Assembly (NCBI GenBank): GCA_009843585.1
Contig: VYDC01000154.1
Span: 1 to 11,865, forward strand
Reading direction: 5' to 3'
DNA: 11,865 bases
Source: Chloroflexota bacterium
Lineage (GTDB): Bacteria > Chloroflexota > Dehalococcoidia > UBA2979
This document shows, one piece after another, positions 1 to 5,683 of this stretch. The position numbers and the translations under genes were made by a program. The notes under the pieces were generated by a model. It did no database searches and was not told where the DNA came from. It saw nothing but the letters and a program-made list of their open reading frames with translations. Numbering within the stretch: position 1 is the first letter of the stretch; each line of letters starts with the position of its first letter.

Positions 1-1
1 G

Positions 2-640
2 ATCCGCACCGTGGAGCGCGACGGCTACTCGGCCGTGCAGGTCGGCTTCGCGCACGGGCCCAAGCGTCTCACGCAGCCCGAGCGCGGCCACCTGAGGAAG
101 GCCGGCATCGACGAGATCCTCGGCGCCCTGCGCGAGTTCCCGCTCCCCGACGGCGCCGACTTCGCCGTGGGCCACGAACTGACGGTCGCTGACATCGAGC
201 CCGGTCACTACGTCTCGGTGAGCGGCGTCAGCAAGGGGCGCGGCTTCCAGGGAGGCGTCCGGCGCTGGGGCTTCCGCGGTGGGCCCAGGACGCACGGCCA
301 GTCCGACCGCCACCGGGCGCCCGGCTCGGTGGGCGCCGGCACCACCCCCGGGAAGGTGTGGAAGGGCCAGAAGATGGCCGGCCACATGGGCGCCCGCACC
401 GACAGCCAGCTCAACCTCCTGGTCGTGACGACCGACCCGGCGCGGAACCTGCTCTTCGTGCAGGGCTCCGTCCCCGGCGCCCCGCGGGGCCGGGTTGCGG
501 TCACCCCGGGGCGGCGCGCGCCGCTCCAGGGCTACGAGCCGCCGCCGCCCTTCCCGCCCCCGAGCGCGCCGGCGGCCGAGGCCGCTGCGGAGGCCGCAGC
601 CGACGGCGAGAGCGGCGAGAACGGGGAGGGCGCTGAGTGA
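2..640 (+). CDS. rplC: 50S ribosomal protein L3 (uL3), 5'-truncated by window edge
   Basis: L3 binds 23S rRNA near the peptidyl-transferase centre and helps start 50S assembly. The reading frame is open from base 2. The GTG at 11 is an internal valine (family pattern RTVERDGYSAVQ), so roughly 40 N-terminal residues lie upstream of the window. Diagnostic stretches are SKGRGFQG, the GGPRTHGQSDRHRAPGS loop and TPGKVWKGQKMAGHMG. The position equivalent to the PrmB-methylated Gln of E. coli L3 (GSIGQ) is Ala here (GSVGA), so that modification is not expected. After the usual end of the fold there is an extra tail of about 40 residues (bases 518-637) rich in Pro, Ala and Glu. The stop TGA overlaps the rplD GTG by 4 bases, implying coupled translation. 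Confidence 0.98.
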   Translation: MRTVERDGYSAVQVGFAHGPKRLTQPERGHLRKAGIDEILGALREFPLPDGADFAVGHELTVADIEPGHYVSVSGVSKGRGFQGGVRRWGFRGGPRTHGQSDRHRAPGSVGAGTTPGKVWKGQKMAGHMGARTDSQLNLLVVTTDPARNLLFVQGSVPGAPRGRVAVTPGRRAPLQGYEPPPPFPPPSAPAAEAAAEAAADGESGENGEGAE

Positions 641-1329
641 AGCTCGACGTGACCGACCCGGGCGGGAAGCGCCGACGCGCCATTGAGGTCGACGACGCGG
701 TCTTCGGCGTCGAGCCGAACGTCGCCGTCGTGCACCAGACGCTGCTCGCGCAGCTCGCCGCGCGCCGCGCCGGCACCGCCTCGACGAAGTCGCGGAGCGA
801 GGTCGCCGGATCCACGCGCAAGATCAGCCGCCAGAAGGGCCTCGGGGCGGCGCGGCAGGGCTCGCGGCGAGCGCCGCACCGCCGCGGCGGCGGGGTCGTC
901 TTCGGCCCGAAGCCGCGGAGCTTCCAGCAGAGACTCCCGAAGCGGATGCGCCGCCTCGCGATCCGCTCCGTGCTCTCCTCCCGGGTACGGGAGGAGCGGC
1001 TGCGTGTCGTCACGGCCCTCCGTGACGCGGGGGAGGATGCCCAGCCCTCCACGAAGTCGGTCGTCCGGTTGCTCGAGGCGCTCGGCGTCGAGCGCTCCGC
1101 CCTCATCGTCACCGGGACGCCGGACCGCAGCGCCTACCTCTCCGCGCGCAACGTCGCCGGCACCGATGTGCTGCCCGCCGACACGATCTCGGTCGCCGAT
1201 TTGCTCGCCCACCACACGGTGGTGCTCACGGTCGACGCAGTACGCCGCTGCGAGGAGCTGTGGGGGGGCGAGCGCGCGGGCGGTCGTCCCCAGCCCGGGC
1301 ACGCTCCCGGGCCGGTGGGAGGCGCGTAG
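637..1329 (+). CDS. rplD: 50S ribosomal protein L4 (uL4)
   Basis: L4 is an early-assembly 23S rRNA-binding protein. Its long loop forms, with L22, the constriction of the peptide exit tunnel. In some bacteria free L4 represses its own operon; the S10 leader where that acts is outside this window. The 230-residue product shows the tunnel loop (RKISRQKGLGAARQGSRRAP, residues about 60-79), then GGGVVFGPKPRSF and LPKRMRRLAIRSVLS, and the C-terminal nucleotide-fold-like half with SVADLLAHHTVVLT. The GTG start at 637 lies in a GTGA overlap with the rplC stop; no better ATG exists before conserved sequence. Residues 69 and 71 of the loop depart from the usual GTGR pattern (see findings). The last 21 residues (about 210-230) are a Gly/Pro-rich tail beyond the normal family end. 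Confidence 0.98.
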   Translation: MKLDVTDPGGKRRRAIEVDDAVFGVEPNVAVVHQTLLAQLAARRAGTASTKSRSEVAGSTRKISRQKGLGAARQGSRRAPHRRGGGVVFGPKPRSFQQRLPKRMRRLAIRSVLSSRVREERLRVVTALRDAGEDAQPSTKSVVRLLEALGVERSALIVTGTPDRSAYLSARNVAGTDVLPADTISVADLLAHHTVVLTVDAVRRCEELWGGERAGGRPQPGHAPGPVGGA

Positions 1330-1626
1330 ATGCCGAAGCAGATCCACAGCTACGAGGTGCTCCGGCGACCCATCGTCACCGAGAAGAGCACGGCCCTTGC
1401 CGCCTCCGGGAAGTACGTCTTCGAGGTCGCCTTCGGGGCCAACAAGCCCCAAATCCGGGAGGCCGTGGAGAGGGCCTTCGACGTCCAAGTGCACGCGGTC
1501 AACGTGATGCGCGTGCGCGGGAAGAGGAAGCGACGCGGGCGCATCATCAGCCGTGGCCGCGACTGGAAGAAGGCGATCGTCACGCTCAAGCCGGGCGATC
1601 AGATTCAGCTGTTCGAGGGCGTCTAG
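1330..1626 (+). CDS. rplW: 50S ribosomal protein L23 (uL23)
   Basis: L23 sits at the rim of the exit tunnel, where it is the docking site for trigger factor and contacts SRP and SecY. The 98-residue product has normal length and the family signature RRPIVTEKS (residues 12-20), the FGANKPQIREAVE segment (35-47), AVNVMRVRGK (56-65) and the closing DWKKAIVTLKPGDQI. Its ATG follows the rplD TAG with no spacer (TAGATG), so translation is probably re-initiated from upstream ribosomes. Nothing unusual is seen. Confidence 0.98.
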   Translation: MPKQIHSYEVLRRPIVTEKSTALAASGKYVFEVAFGANKPQIREAVERAFDVQVHAVNVMRVRGKRKRRGRIISRGRDWKKAIVTLKPGDQIQLFEGV

Positions 1627-2463
1627 ATGCCGATCCGTCCGTTCCGGCCGACCTCCCCCGGCAGGCGCAACGCCACCGGGCACACCTTCTCCGAAATCAC
1701 GAAGAAGCGTCCGGAGAAGCGCCTGCTCGCGCCCAGGAAGCAGAGGGCGGGGCGCGGCCAGGACGGCCGCATCTCCATCCGCCACCGGGGCGGGGGACAC
1801 AAGAGGCGCGTGCGCCTCATCGACTTCCGACGTGACAAGGCCGGCGTGCCGGGCCGCGTCGCCGCCATCGAGTACGACCCCGGGCGCAGCGCCCGAATCG
1901 CGCTCGTCTTCTACGCCGACGGCGACAAGCGCTACATGCTGGCGCCGGACCGGCTGCAGGTCGGGGACACGGTGCTCTCCGCGACCGACGCCCCCATCGC
2001 CCCTGGCAACTCGCTCCCGCTCTCGGCGATCCCGGTCGGGACGCAGGTGCACTGCGTGGAGCTCCAGCCCGGGCGCGGGGGGCAGCTCGGGCGCTCGGCC
2101 GGCACCTCCATCCAGCTGATGGCGAAAGAGTCTGGCTATGCGCTGCTCCGCCTTCCGTCGGGAGAGATGCGGCAGGTGCTGGAGAGCTGCCGCGCGACCG
2201 TCGGGTCGGTGGGGAACCCGGAGCACGCACAGCTGAAGCTCGGCAAGGCGGGCCGCGCGAGGCACCGCGGCCGGCGCCCGCAGGTGCGAGGCTCGGCGAT
2301 GAACCCGGTCGACCACCCTCACGGCGGAGGCGAGGGCAAGGCGCCGATCGGGCTTCCCGGTCCGAAGACGCCGTGGGGCAAGCCGGCGCTCGGCTACCGC
2401 ACGCGCAGCAACAAGCGAACGAGCACCTTCATCGTGCGCCGCCGCGGCCGCAGGCGCCGCTAG
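1627..2463 (+). CDS. rplB: 50S ribosomal protein L2 (uL2)
   Basis: L2 binds 23S rRNA, is needed for joining the 30S and 50S subunits, and lies beside the peptidyl-transferase centre. The 278-residue product is full length. It has the RNA-binding domain (GGGHKRRVRLIDF, residues 55-67; VAAIEYDPGRSARIALV, 78-94) and the highly conserved C-terminal stretch AMNPVDHPHGGGEGK (224-238). His230 there is equivalent to the essential His229 of E. coli L2. The basic C-terminus (RRRGRRRR) is typical. The ATG abuts the rplW TAG directly (TAGATG), matching the zero-spacer junction before rplW. Confidence 0.99.
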   Translation: MPIRPFRPTSPGRRNATGHTFSEITKKRPEKRLLAPRKQRAGRGQDGRISIRHRGGGHKRRVRLIDFRRDKAGVPGRVAAIEYDPGRSARIALVFYADGDKRYMLAPDRLQVGDTVLSATDAPIAPGNSLPLSAIPVGTQVHCVELQPGRGGQLGRSAGTSIQLMAKESGYALLRLPSGEMRQVLESCRATVGSVGNPEHAQLKLGKAGRARHRGRRPQVRGSAMNPVDHPHGGGEGKAPIGLPGPKTPWGKPALGYRTRSNKRTSTFIVRRRGRRRR

Positions 2464-2470
2464 GGGCGGG

Positions 2471-2476
2471 GGGGAG
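2471..2476 (+). promoter_or_regulatory. Shine-Dalgarno sequence for rpsS
   Basis: GGGGAG lies 4 bases before the ATG at 2481, at the end of a G-rich run in the 17-base rplB-rpsS gap. It fixes the rpsS start at 2481; an earlier in-frame ATG at 2373 lies inside rplB and would add 36 residues foreign to the S19 family. Confidence 0.75.
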
Positions 2477-2480
2477 AGCG

Positions 2481-2765
2481 ATGTCGCGATCGACGAAGAA
2501 GGGTCCGTACGTGGACCCGAAGCTGATGCGGAAGGTGGAGGCCGCGCAGCGGGGCGGCCGCCGGCAGGTGATCCGCACCTGGTCGCGTGCCTCCACGGTG
2601 ATGCCGGAGATGGTGGGCCTGACCATCGCCGTGCACGACGGCCGCCGGCACGTGCCGGTGCTGTGCACGGAGAACATGGTCGGGCACAAGCTCGGCGAGT
2701 TCGCGTTCACGCGGTCCTTCCGCGGGCACCGCGGACGCTCCGAGGTGATGAGCCGTAGCCGCTAG
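2481..2765 (+). CDS. rpsS: 30S ribosomal protein S19 (uS19)
   Basis: S19 lies in the 30S head, binds 16S rRNA with S13 and contacts the A-site tRNA region. The 94-residue product begins MSRSTKKGPYVDPKLMRKVE, the standard S19 start. It continues with the RTWSRASTVMPEMVGLTIAVHDG core, then NMVGHKLGEFAFTRSFRGH near the C-terminus. Length is normal. It is separated from rplB by 17 bases holding a good Shine-Dalgarno sequence, and is followed by the widest gap in the window (44 bases) before rplV. Confidence 0.98.
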   Translation: MSRSTKKGPYVDPKLMRKVEAAQRGGRRQVIRTWSRASTVMPEMVGLTIAVHDGRRHVPVLCTENMVGHKLGEFAFTRSFRGHRGRSEVMSRSR

Positions 2766-2775
2766 CGCGGGTCTC

Positions 2776-2790
2776 CGCCGATGAGCGGCG
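2776..2790 (+). other. small GC stem-loop in the rpsS-rplV gap
   Basis: CGCCG (2776-2780) and CGGCG (2786-2790) can pair around a 5-base ATGAG loop. Bases 2773-2775 (CTC) could extend the helix to 2794-2796 (GAG) across a short bulge, covering part of the upstream purine-rich stretch before rplV. There is no U-run, so it is not a terminator. A 5-bp GC stem is common by chance at this base composition, so any regulatory role is speculation. Confidence 0.25.
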
Positions 2791-2792
2791 TT

Positions 2793-2804
2793 GGAGGGGC
2801 GAGG
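2793..2804 (+). promoter_or_regulatory. Shine-Dalgarno region for rplV
   Basis: GGAGGGGCGAGG contains two Shine-Dalgarno-like cores. The nearer, GAGG at 2801-2804, ends 5 bases before the rplV ATG at 2810 and supports that start; the farther GGAGGGG is about 10 bases away. Confidence 0.65.
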
Positions 2805-2809
2805 TCTCG

Positions 2810-3151
2810 ATGACGGAGGTCCGGGCGCTGGCCACGAACCAGCCGGTGTCGCCCCGCAAGGTGCGCCTGGTGCTGGAGGCGATCCGCGGCTTGACGGTCG
2901 AGGAGGCGCTCGACGTGCTTCAGGCGCTGCCGCAGCCGTCGGCGCGCATCGTCCGCTCGGTGGTGCGCTCGGCGGCGGCGAATGCCGAGAACAACCACGC
3001 GCTCGACCCGGACGGCCTGCGCGTGAAGGCGGCTATCGCCGGCGACGCGACGAGGCTCCGGCGCTACAAGGCCCGGTCGCGCGGACGGGTCTCGCCGCGC
3101 GTGACGCGCCTCTCCCATATCGAGATCGTGGTCGAGGGCGAGGCCTACTGA
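2810..3151 (+). CDS. rplV: 50S ribosomal protein L22 (uL22)
   Basis: L22 contacts all domains of 23S rRNA, and its beta-hairpin lines the exit tunnel opposite L4. The 113-residue product has the family features in order: an N-terminal VSPRKVRLVLEAIRG helix region (residues 13-27), VRSAAANAENNHALDPDGLRV (52-72), and the hairpin RRYKARSRGRVSPRVTRLSHI (84-104) leading into the last strand IEIVVE. The hairpin carries Val-Ser-Pro where many bacteria have Ala-x-Pro, and RLSHI instead of the common RTSHI; both are mild. Its TGA overlaps the rpsC ATG by one base (TGATG). The start is supported by the Shine-Dalgarno sequence at 2801-2804. Confidence 0.98.
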   Translation: MTEVRALATNQPVSPRKVRLVLEAIRGLTVEEALDVLQALPQPSARIVRSVVRSAAANAENNHALDPDGLRVKAAIAGDATRLRRYKARSRGRVSPRVTRLSHIEIVVEGEAY

Positions 3152-3822
3152 TGGGACGCAAGGTCCACCCCTACGGGTTCCGTCTCGGTGTGATCCGCGA
3201 CTGGCAGTCGAAGTGGTACGCGGACCGCGACTACGCGAACCTCGCGAACGAGGACATGGCGCTCCGGCGGCTGATCCTGAGCACGCTTCCGGACGCCGGG
3301 ATCTCGCAGATCCTGATCGATCGCAATGCCAACCAGCTGACGATGACGCTCAAGACCGCGAAGCCCGGGATCGTGATTGGGCGCGGCGGCCAGAATGCCG
3401 AGCGGCTGCGCCAGCTGCTGCAGGGCGCCACCGATCGCCGCGTGCGCCTCAACATCGACGAGATACGCATCCCCGAGCTCGATGCCTTCCTCGTGGCGCG
3501 ATCGGTCGCCGACCAGCTCGAGCGCCGGGTGGCCTTCCGCCGGGCGATGAAGCAGGCGGTGCAGCGCACGATGTCGCGTGGTGCGCTCGGCTGCCGCGTC
3601 CGCATCAGCGGTCGCCTGGGCGGCGCCGAGATGTCGCGCTCGGAGCAGGAGATGCAGGGGCGCGTCCCGCTCCACACGCTGCGCGCCGACATCGACTTCG
3701 GTCTGGCCGAGGCGAGGACGACCTTCGGCGTGATCGGCGTGAAGTGCTGGATACACAAGGGAGAGATCGCGCCGGAGGAGTCGCCGCTCGCGGCGGCCGT
3801 CGCGATGTCCCAGACGGAGTGA
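3151..3822 (+). CDS. rpsC: 30S ribosomal protein S3 (uS3)
   Basis: S3 forms part of the mRNA entry tunnel and the ribosomal helicase site with S4 and S5. The 223-residue product starts at the ATG sharing its A with the rplV stop; the longer open frame upstream overlaps rplV and is not family-like. It has the N-terminal GRKVHPYGFRLG motif (2-13), a type II KH domain with the GRGG loop in VIGRGGQNAERLRQLL (75-90), and the C-terminal domain with GRLGGAEMSRSE (154-165), VPLHTLRADIDFG (172-184) and IGVKCWIHKGE (195-205). The length is near the family norm. Confidence 0.98.
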   Translation: MGRKVHPYGFRLGVIRDWQSKWYADRDYANLANEDMALRRLILSTLPDAGISQILIDRNANQLTMTLKTAKPGIVIGRGGQNAERLRQLLQGATDRRVRLNIDEIRIPELDAFLVARSVADQLERRVAFRRAMKQAVQRTMSRGALGCRVRISGRLGGAEMSRSEQEMQGRVPLHTLRADIDFGLAEARTTFGVIGVKCWIHKGEIAPEESPLAAAVAMSQTE

Positions 3823-3832
3823 GGCACGCCCC

Positions 3833-4249
3833 ATGCTGATGCCACGCCGCACCAAGTACCGCAAGCAGTTCCGCGGCCGCCGGCGTGGCGCGGCGCAGAC
3901 GGGCAACCACGTCGCCTTCGGCGAGTACGGGCTGCAGGCGCGCTCCAACGGGTGGGTCGACTCGCGCCAGATCGAGGCTGCGAGGCGCTCCATTACGGGG
4001 ACGCTGCGACGCGGCGGCAAGGTGTGGATCCGCATCTTTCCCGACAAGCCCGTCTCTCAGAAGCCGGTCGAGACCCGCATGGGAAAGGGAAAGGGGGCGA
4101 CCGACCGCTGGGTCGCCGTCGTCCGCCGCGGCCGCGTCATGTTCGAGGTCGCGGGCGTCCCGGAGGAAGCTGCCCGCGAGGCCTTCCGCCGCGCCCACCA
4201 CAAGCTCCCCGTGGATACCCGTGTCATCACGCGCGAGGAGGCGCTCTGA
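3833..4249 (+). CDS. rplP: 50S ribosomal protein L16 (uL16)
   Basis: L16 positions the A-site tRNA acceptor arm at the peptidyl-transferase centre and joins late in 50S assembly. The 138-residue product has the start MLMPRRTKYRKQFRGRRRG, then FGEYGLQA (29-36), RQIEAARRSI (45-54), GGKVWIRIFPDKPV (61-74) and ETRMGKGKG (80-88). Arg82 is, by inference, the counterpart of the arginine hydroxylated in E. coli L16. The ATG at 3833 is preferred over the in-frame ATG two codons later because the MLMP start is usual in the family. A 10-base gap separates it from rpsC, and its stop overlaps rpmC as TGATG. Confidence 0.98.
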   Translation: MLMPRRTKYRKQFRGRRRGAAQTGNHVAFGEYGLQARSNGWVDSRQIEAARRSITGTLRRGGKVWIRIFPDKPVSQKPVETRMGKGKGATDRWVAVVRRGRVMFEVAGVPEEAAREAFRRAHHKLPVDTRVITREEAL

Positions 4250-4524
4250 TGCCGAACCGTCTCGCGCAGGAGCTGCGCCAGCGGAGCGACGACGAACTGC
4301 TGCGCGATCTGGAGGGTGCGCACGAGGAGCTCTTCACGCTTCGCTTCCAGGCGGCGACCCGCCAGCTCGCCGACGTCTCGAAGATCCGAAAAACGCGCCG
4401 CCAGATTGCGCGGCTGCGCACGCTGCTGCAGGAGCGCGGGCGCGCTCTCGACGGCGCCCCCTCGCCGCCGGGTGCGTCCGCCGAGGAGCCGGTGGCCGTC
4501 TCCGCCGCCGTGGACGAGGAGTAG
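4249..4524 (+). CDS. rpmC: 50S ribosomal protein L29 (uL29) with extended C-terminus
   Basis: L29 is a small helical-hairpin protein beside L23 at the exit-tunnel rim. The 91-residue product starts at the ATG overlapping the rplP stop. The open frame runs farther upstream, but only inside rplP. The core (residues 1-66) has the typical two-helix pattern: DELLRDLEGAHEELFTLRFQAATRQL, then KIRKTRRQIARLRTLLQER. The family is usually about 60-70 residues; here a tail of about 25 residues (67-91), rich in Pro, Ala and Glu with no Lys or Arg, follows. The rpsQ Shine-Dalgarno sequence GAGGAG (4516-4521) overlaps the last codons of this tail. Confidence 0.96.
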   Translation: MPNRLAQELRQRSDDELLRDLEGAHEELFTLRFQAATRQLADVSKIRKTRRQIARLRTLLQERGRALDGAPSPPGASAEEPVAVSAAVDEE

Positions 4525-4527
4525 CAG

Positions 4528-4998
4528 GTGGCCTCCAGCGACGCCTCCCCGGTGAATCGTAAGGTCCGCGTCGGCACGGTCGTCTCCGACCGCATGGAGA
4601 AGACCCTGGTCGTCGCCATCGAGCGCACCTCGCGCCACCCCCTCTACCGCAAGGTGATCCGACGCACGAAGCGCTACCACGTGCACGACCCCGACGGGCT
4701 CGGAACGCTCGGCGACATCGTGCGCATCGAGGAGTGCCGCCCCGTCAGCAGGACCAAGAGATGGCGCTTGGTCGAGGTGCTGACCGAGCGTGCCGTCGCG
4801 GAGGTCGCGGCGGCGGAGATCGACCGCTCTCTGGTCGAGGAGATCCAGCGCTCCCCGGTCGGCGACGCCGCGGAGGACGCCGCCGGTGAGGCAGCGGGCG
4901 AGGACGCGACCGGGGCGGAGGACCCCGCCGATGAGGTGCCGGCGGACGAGCAGCCGGAGGCCGCGCTCGCGCCGGAGGCGGAGGGGGGCTCCGAGTGA
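4528..4998 (+). CDS. rpsQ: 30S ribosomal protein S17 (uS17) with long acidic C-terminal tail
   Basis: S17 is a primary 16S rRNA-binding protein of OB-fold type in the 30S body. The core (residues about 10-88) shows VRVGTVVSDRMEKTLVV, RHPLYRKVIRRTKRYHVHD and GDIVRIEECRPVSRTKRW, all diagnostic. The start is GTG at 4528, with GAGGAG six bases upstream and three bases after the rpmC stop. S17 is normally about 80-90 residues; this one has 156. Residues 109-156 contain 16 Asp/Glu and no Lys or Arg, with many Ala, so the tail is probably disordered and strongly negative. The TGA overlaps the rplN GTG by four bases, so the tail also carries translation directly into rplN. Confidence 0.97.
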   Translation: MASSDASPVNRKVRVGTVVSDRMEKTLVVAIERTSRHPLYRKVIRRTKRYHVHDPDGLGTLGDIVRIEECRPVSRTKRWRLVEVLTERAVAEVAAAEIDRSLVEEIQRSPVGDAAEDAAGEAAGEDATGAEDPADEVPADEQPEAALAPEAEGGSE

Positions 4999-5366
4999 TC
5001 CAACAGGAGTCGCGCCTCCACGTCGCCGACAACTCCGGCGCCCGCGAGATCCTCTGCATCCGCGTCCTCGGCGGGACGCGGCGTCGCTACGCGCGGGTCG
5101 GGGACGTCATCGTCGCGACCGTGAAGGATGCGCAGCCGAACTCGGCCGTGCGCAAGGGCGAGGTGGTGCGCGCCGTGGTCGTGCGCACGACGAAGTCCCA
5201 GCAGCGCGCGGACGGCTCCACCATCCGCTTCGACGACAACGCCGCGGTTGTGCTCGCCGACCGCGACGGCAACCCCCGGGGCACGCGCATCTTCGGACCG
5301 GTCGCGCGGGAGCTGCGCGACCGACGTTACATGCGCATCATCTCGCTCGCTCCGGAGGTGCTGTGA
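4995..5366 (+). CDS. rplN: 50S ribosomal protein L14 (uL14)
   Basis: L14 binds 23S rRNA, forms an inter-subunit bridge with 16S rRNA and is the binding site of the silencing factor RsfS. The 123-residue product is of normal length and highly conserved: VADNSGAREILCIRVLGG (10-27), GDVIVATVKDA (36-46), KGEVVRAVVVRT (54-65), FDDNAAV (79-85) and GTRIFGPVARELR (96-108). The GTG start is inside a GTGA overlap with rpsQ. In E. coli this gene opens the separate spc operon; here there is no space for an independent promoter immediately before it. Confidence 0.98.
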   Translation: MIQQESRLHVADNSGAREILCIRVLGGTRRRYARVGDVIVATVKDAQPNSAVRKGEVVRAVVVRTTKSQQRADGSTIRFDDNAAVVLADRDGNPRGTRIFGPVARELRDRRYMRIISLAPEVL

Positions 5367-5683
5367 TGGCGGCAAAGATCCGGCGCAACGACACGGTGCG
5401 CGTCATGACCGGCAAGGAGCGCGGCCGCCAGGGGCAGGTCCGGCAGGTGCTGCCGCGCAAGGGCCGCGCCGTGGTGACGGGCATCAACATGAGCCGCCGC
5501 CACCGGCGCCCGCGCTCGGCGACGGACCCCGGCGGCCTCGTCGACGTCGAGTCGCCTGTGCACCTCTCCAACCTGCGGGTCGTCTGCCCCTCGTGCGAGC
5601 GGCCGACGCGCGTCGGCTTCCGGCTGCTCGACGGGGCCAGGAAGGTCCGCTACTGCAAGCTCTGCGACGAGGCGGTGGACTGA
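5366..5683 (+). CDS. rplX: 50S ribosomal protein L24 (uL24), four-cysteine form
   Basis: L24 is an assembly-initiator protein that binds the 5' end of 23S rRNA. The 105-residue product has the KOW motif region near the N-terminus (IRRNDTVRVMTGKERGRQGQV, residues 5-25), followed by GINMSRRHRRP and VESPVHLSNLRVV. It then has a pair of CxxC motifs, Cys74/Cys77 (CPSC) and Cys97/Cys100 (CKLC), flanking PTRVGFRLLDGARKVRY. Such four-cysteine L24 versions are known in several phyla and would bind a metal, probably zinc; this is inferred. Both junctions are one-base TGATG overlaps. Confidence 0.97.
   Translation: MAAKIRRNDTVRVMTGKERGRQGQVRQVLPRKGRAVVTGINMSRRHRRPRSATDPGGLVDVESPVHLSNLRVVCPSCERPTRVGFRLLDGARKVRYCKLCDEAVD

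Noticed and set aside
532..2322. A 596-codon open frame on the minus strand opposite rplD, rplW and rplB
   Set aside because: It is opposite three clearly recognised ribosomal genes, has an Arg/Ala/Asp/His-rich composition with no family resemblance, and is the expected mirror of high-GC codon bias.
2776..2790. Rho-independent terminator between rpsS and rplV
   Set aside because: The stem is only five base pairs and is followed by TTGGAGGGG, not a T-run; a Shine-Dalgarno sequence and rplV follow at once.
3145..4047. A 300-codon minus-strand open frame opposite rpsC and rplP
   Set aside because: Both genes opposite are certain, and the translation has no recognisable domain.
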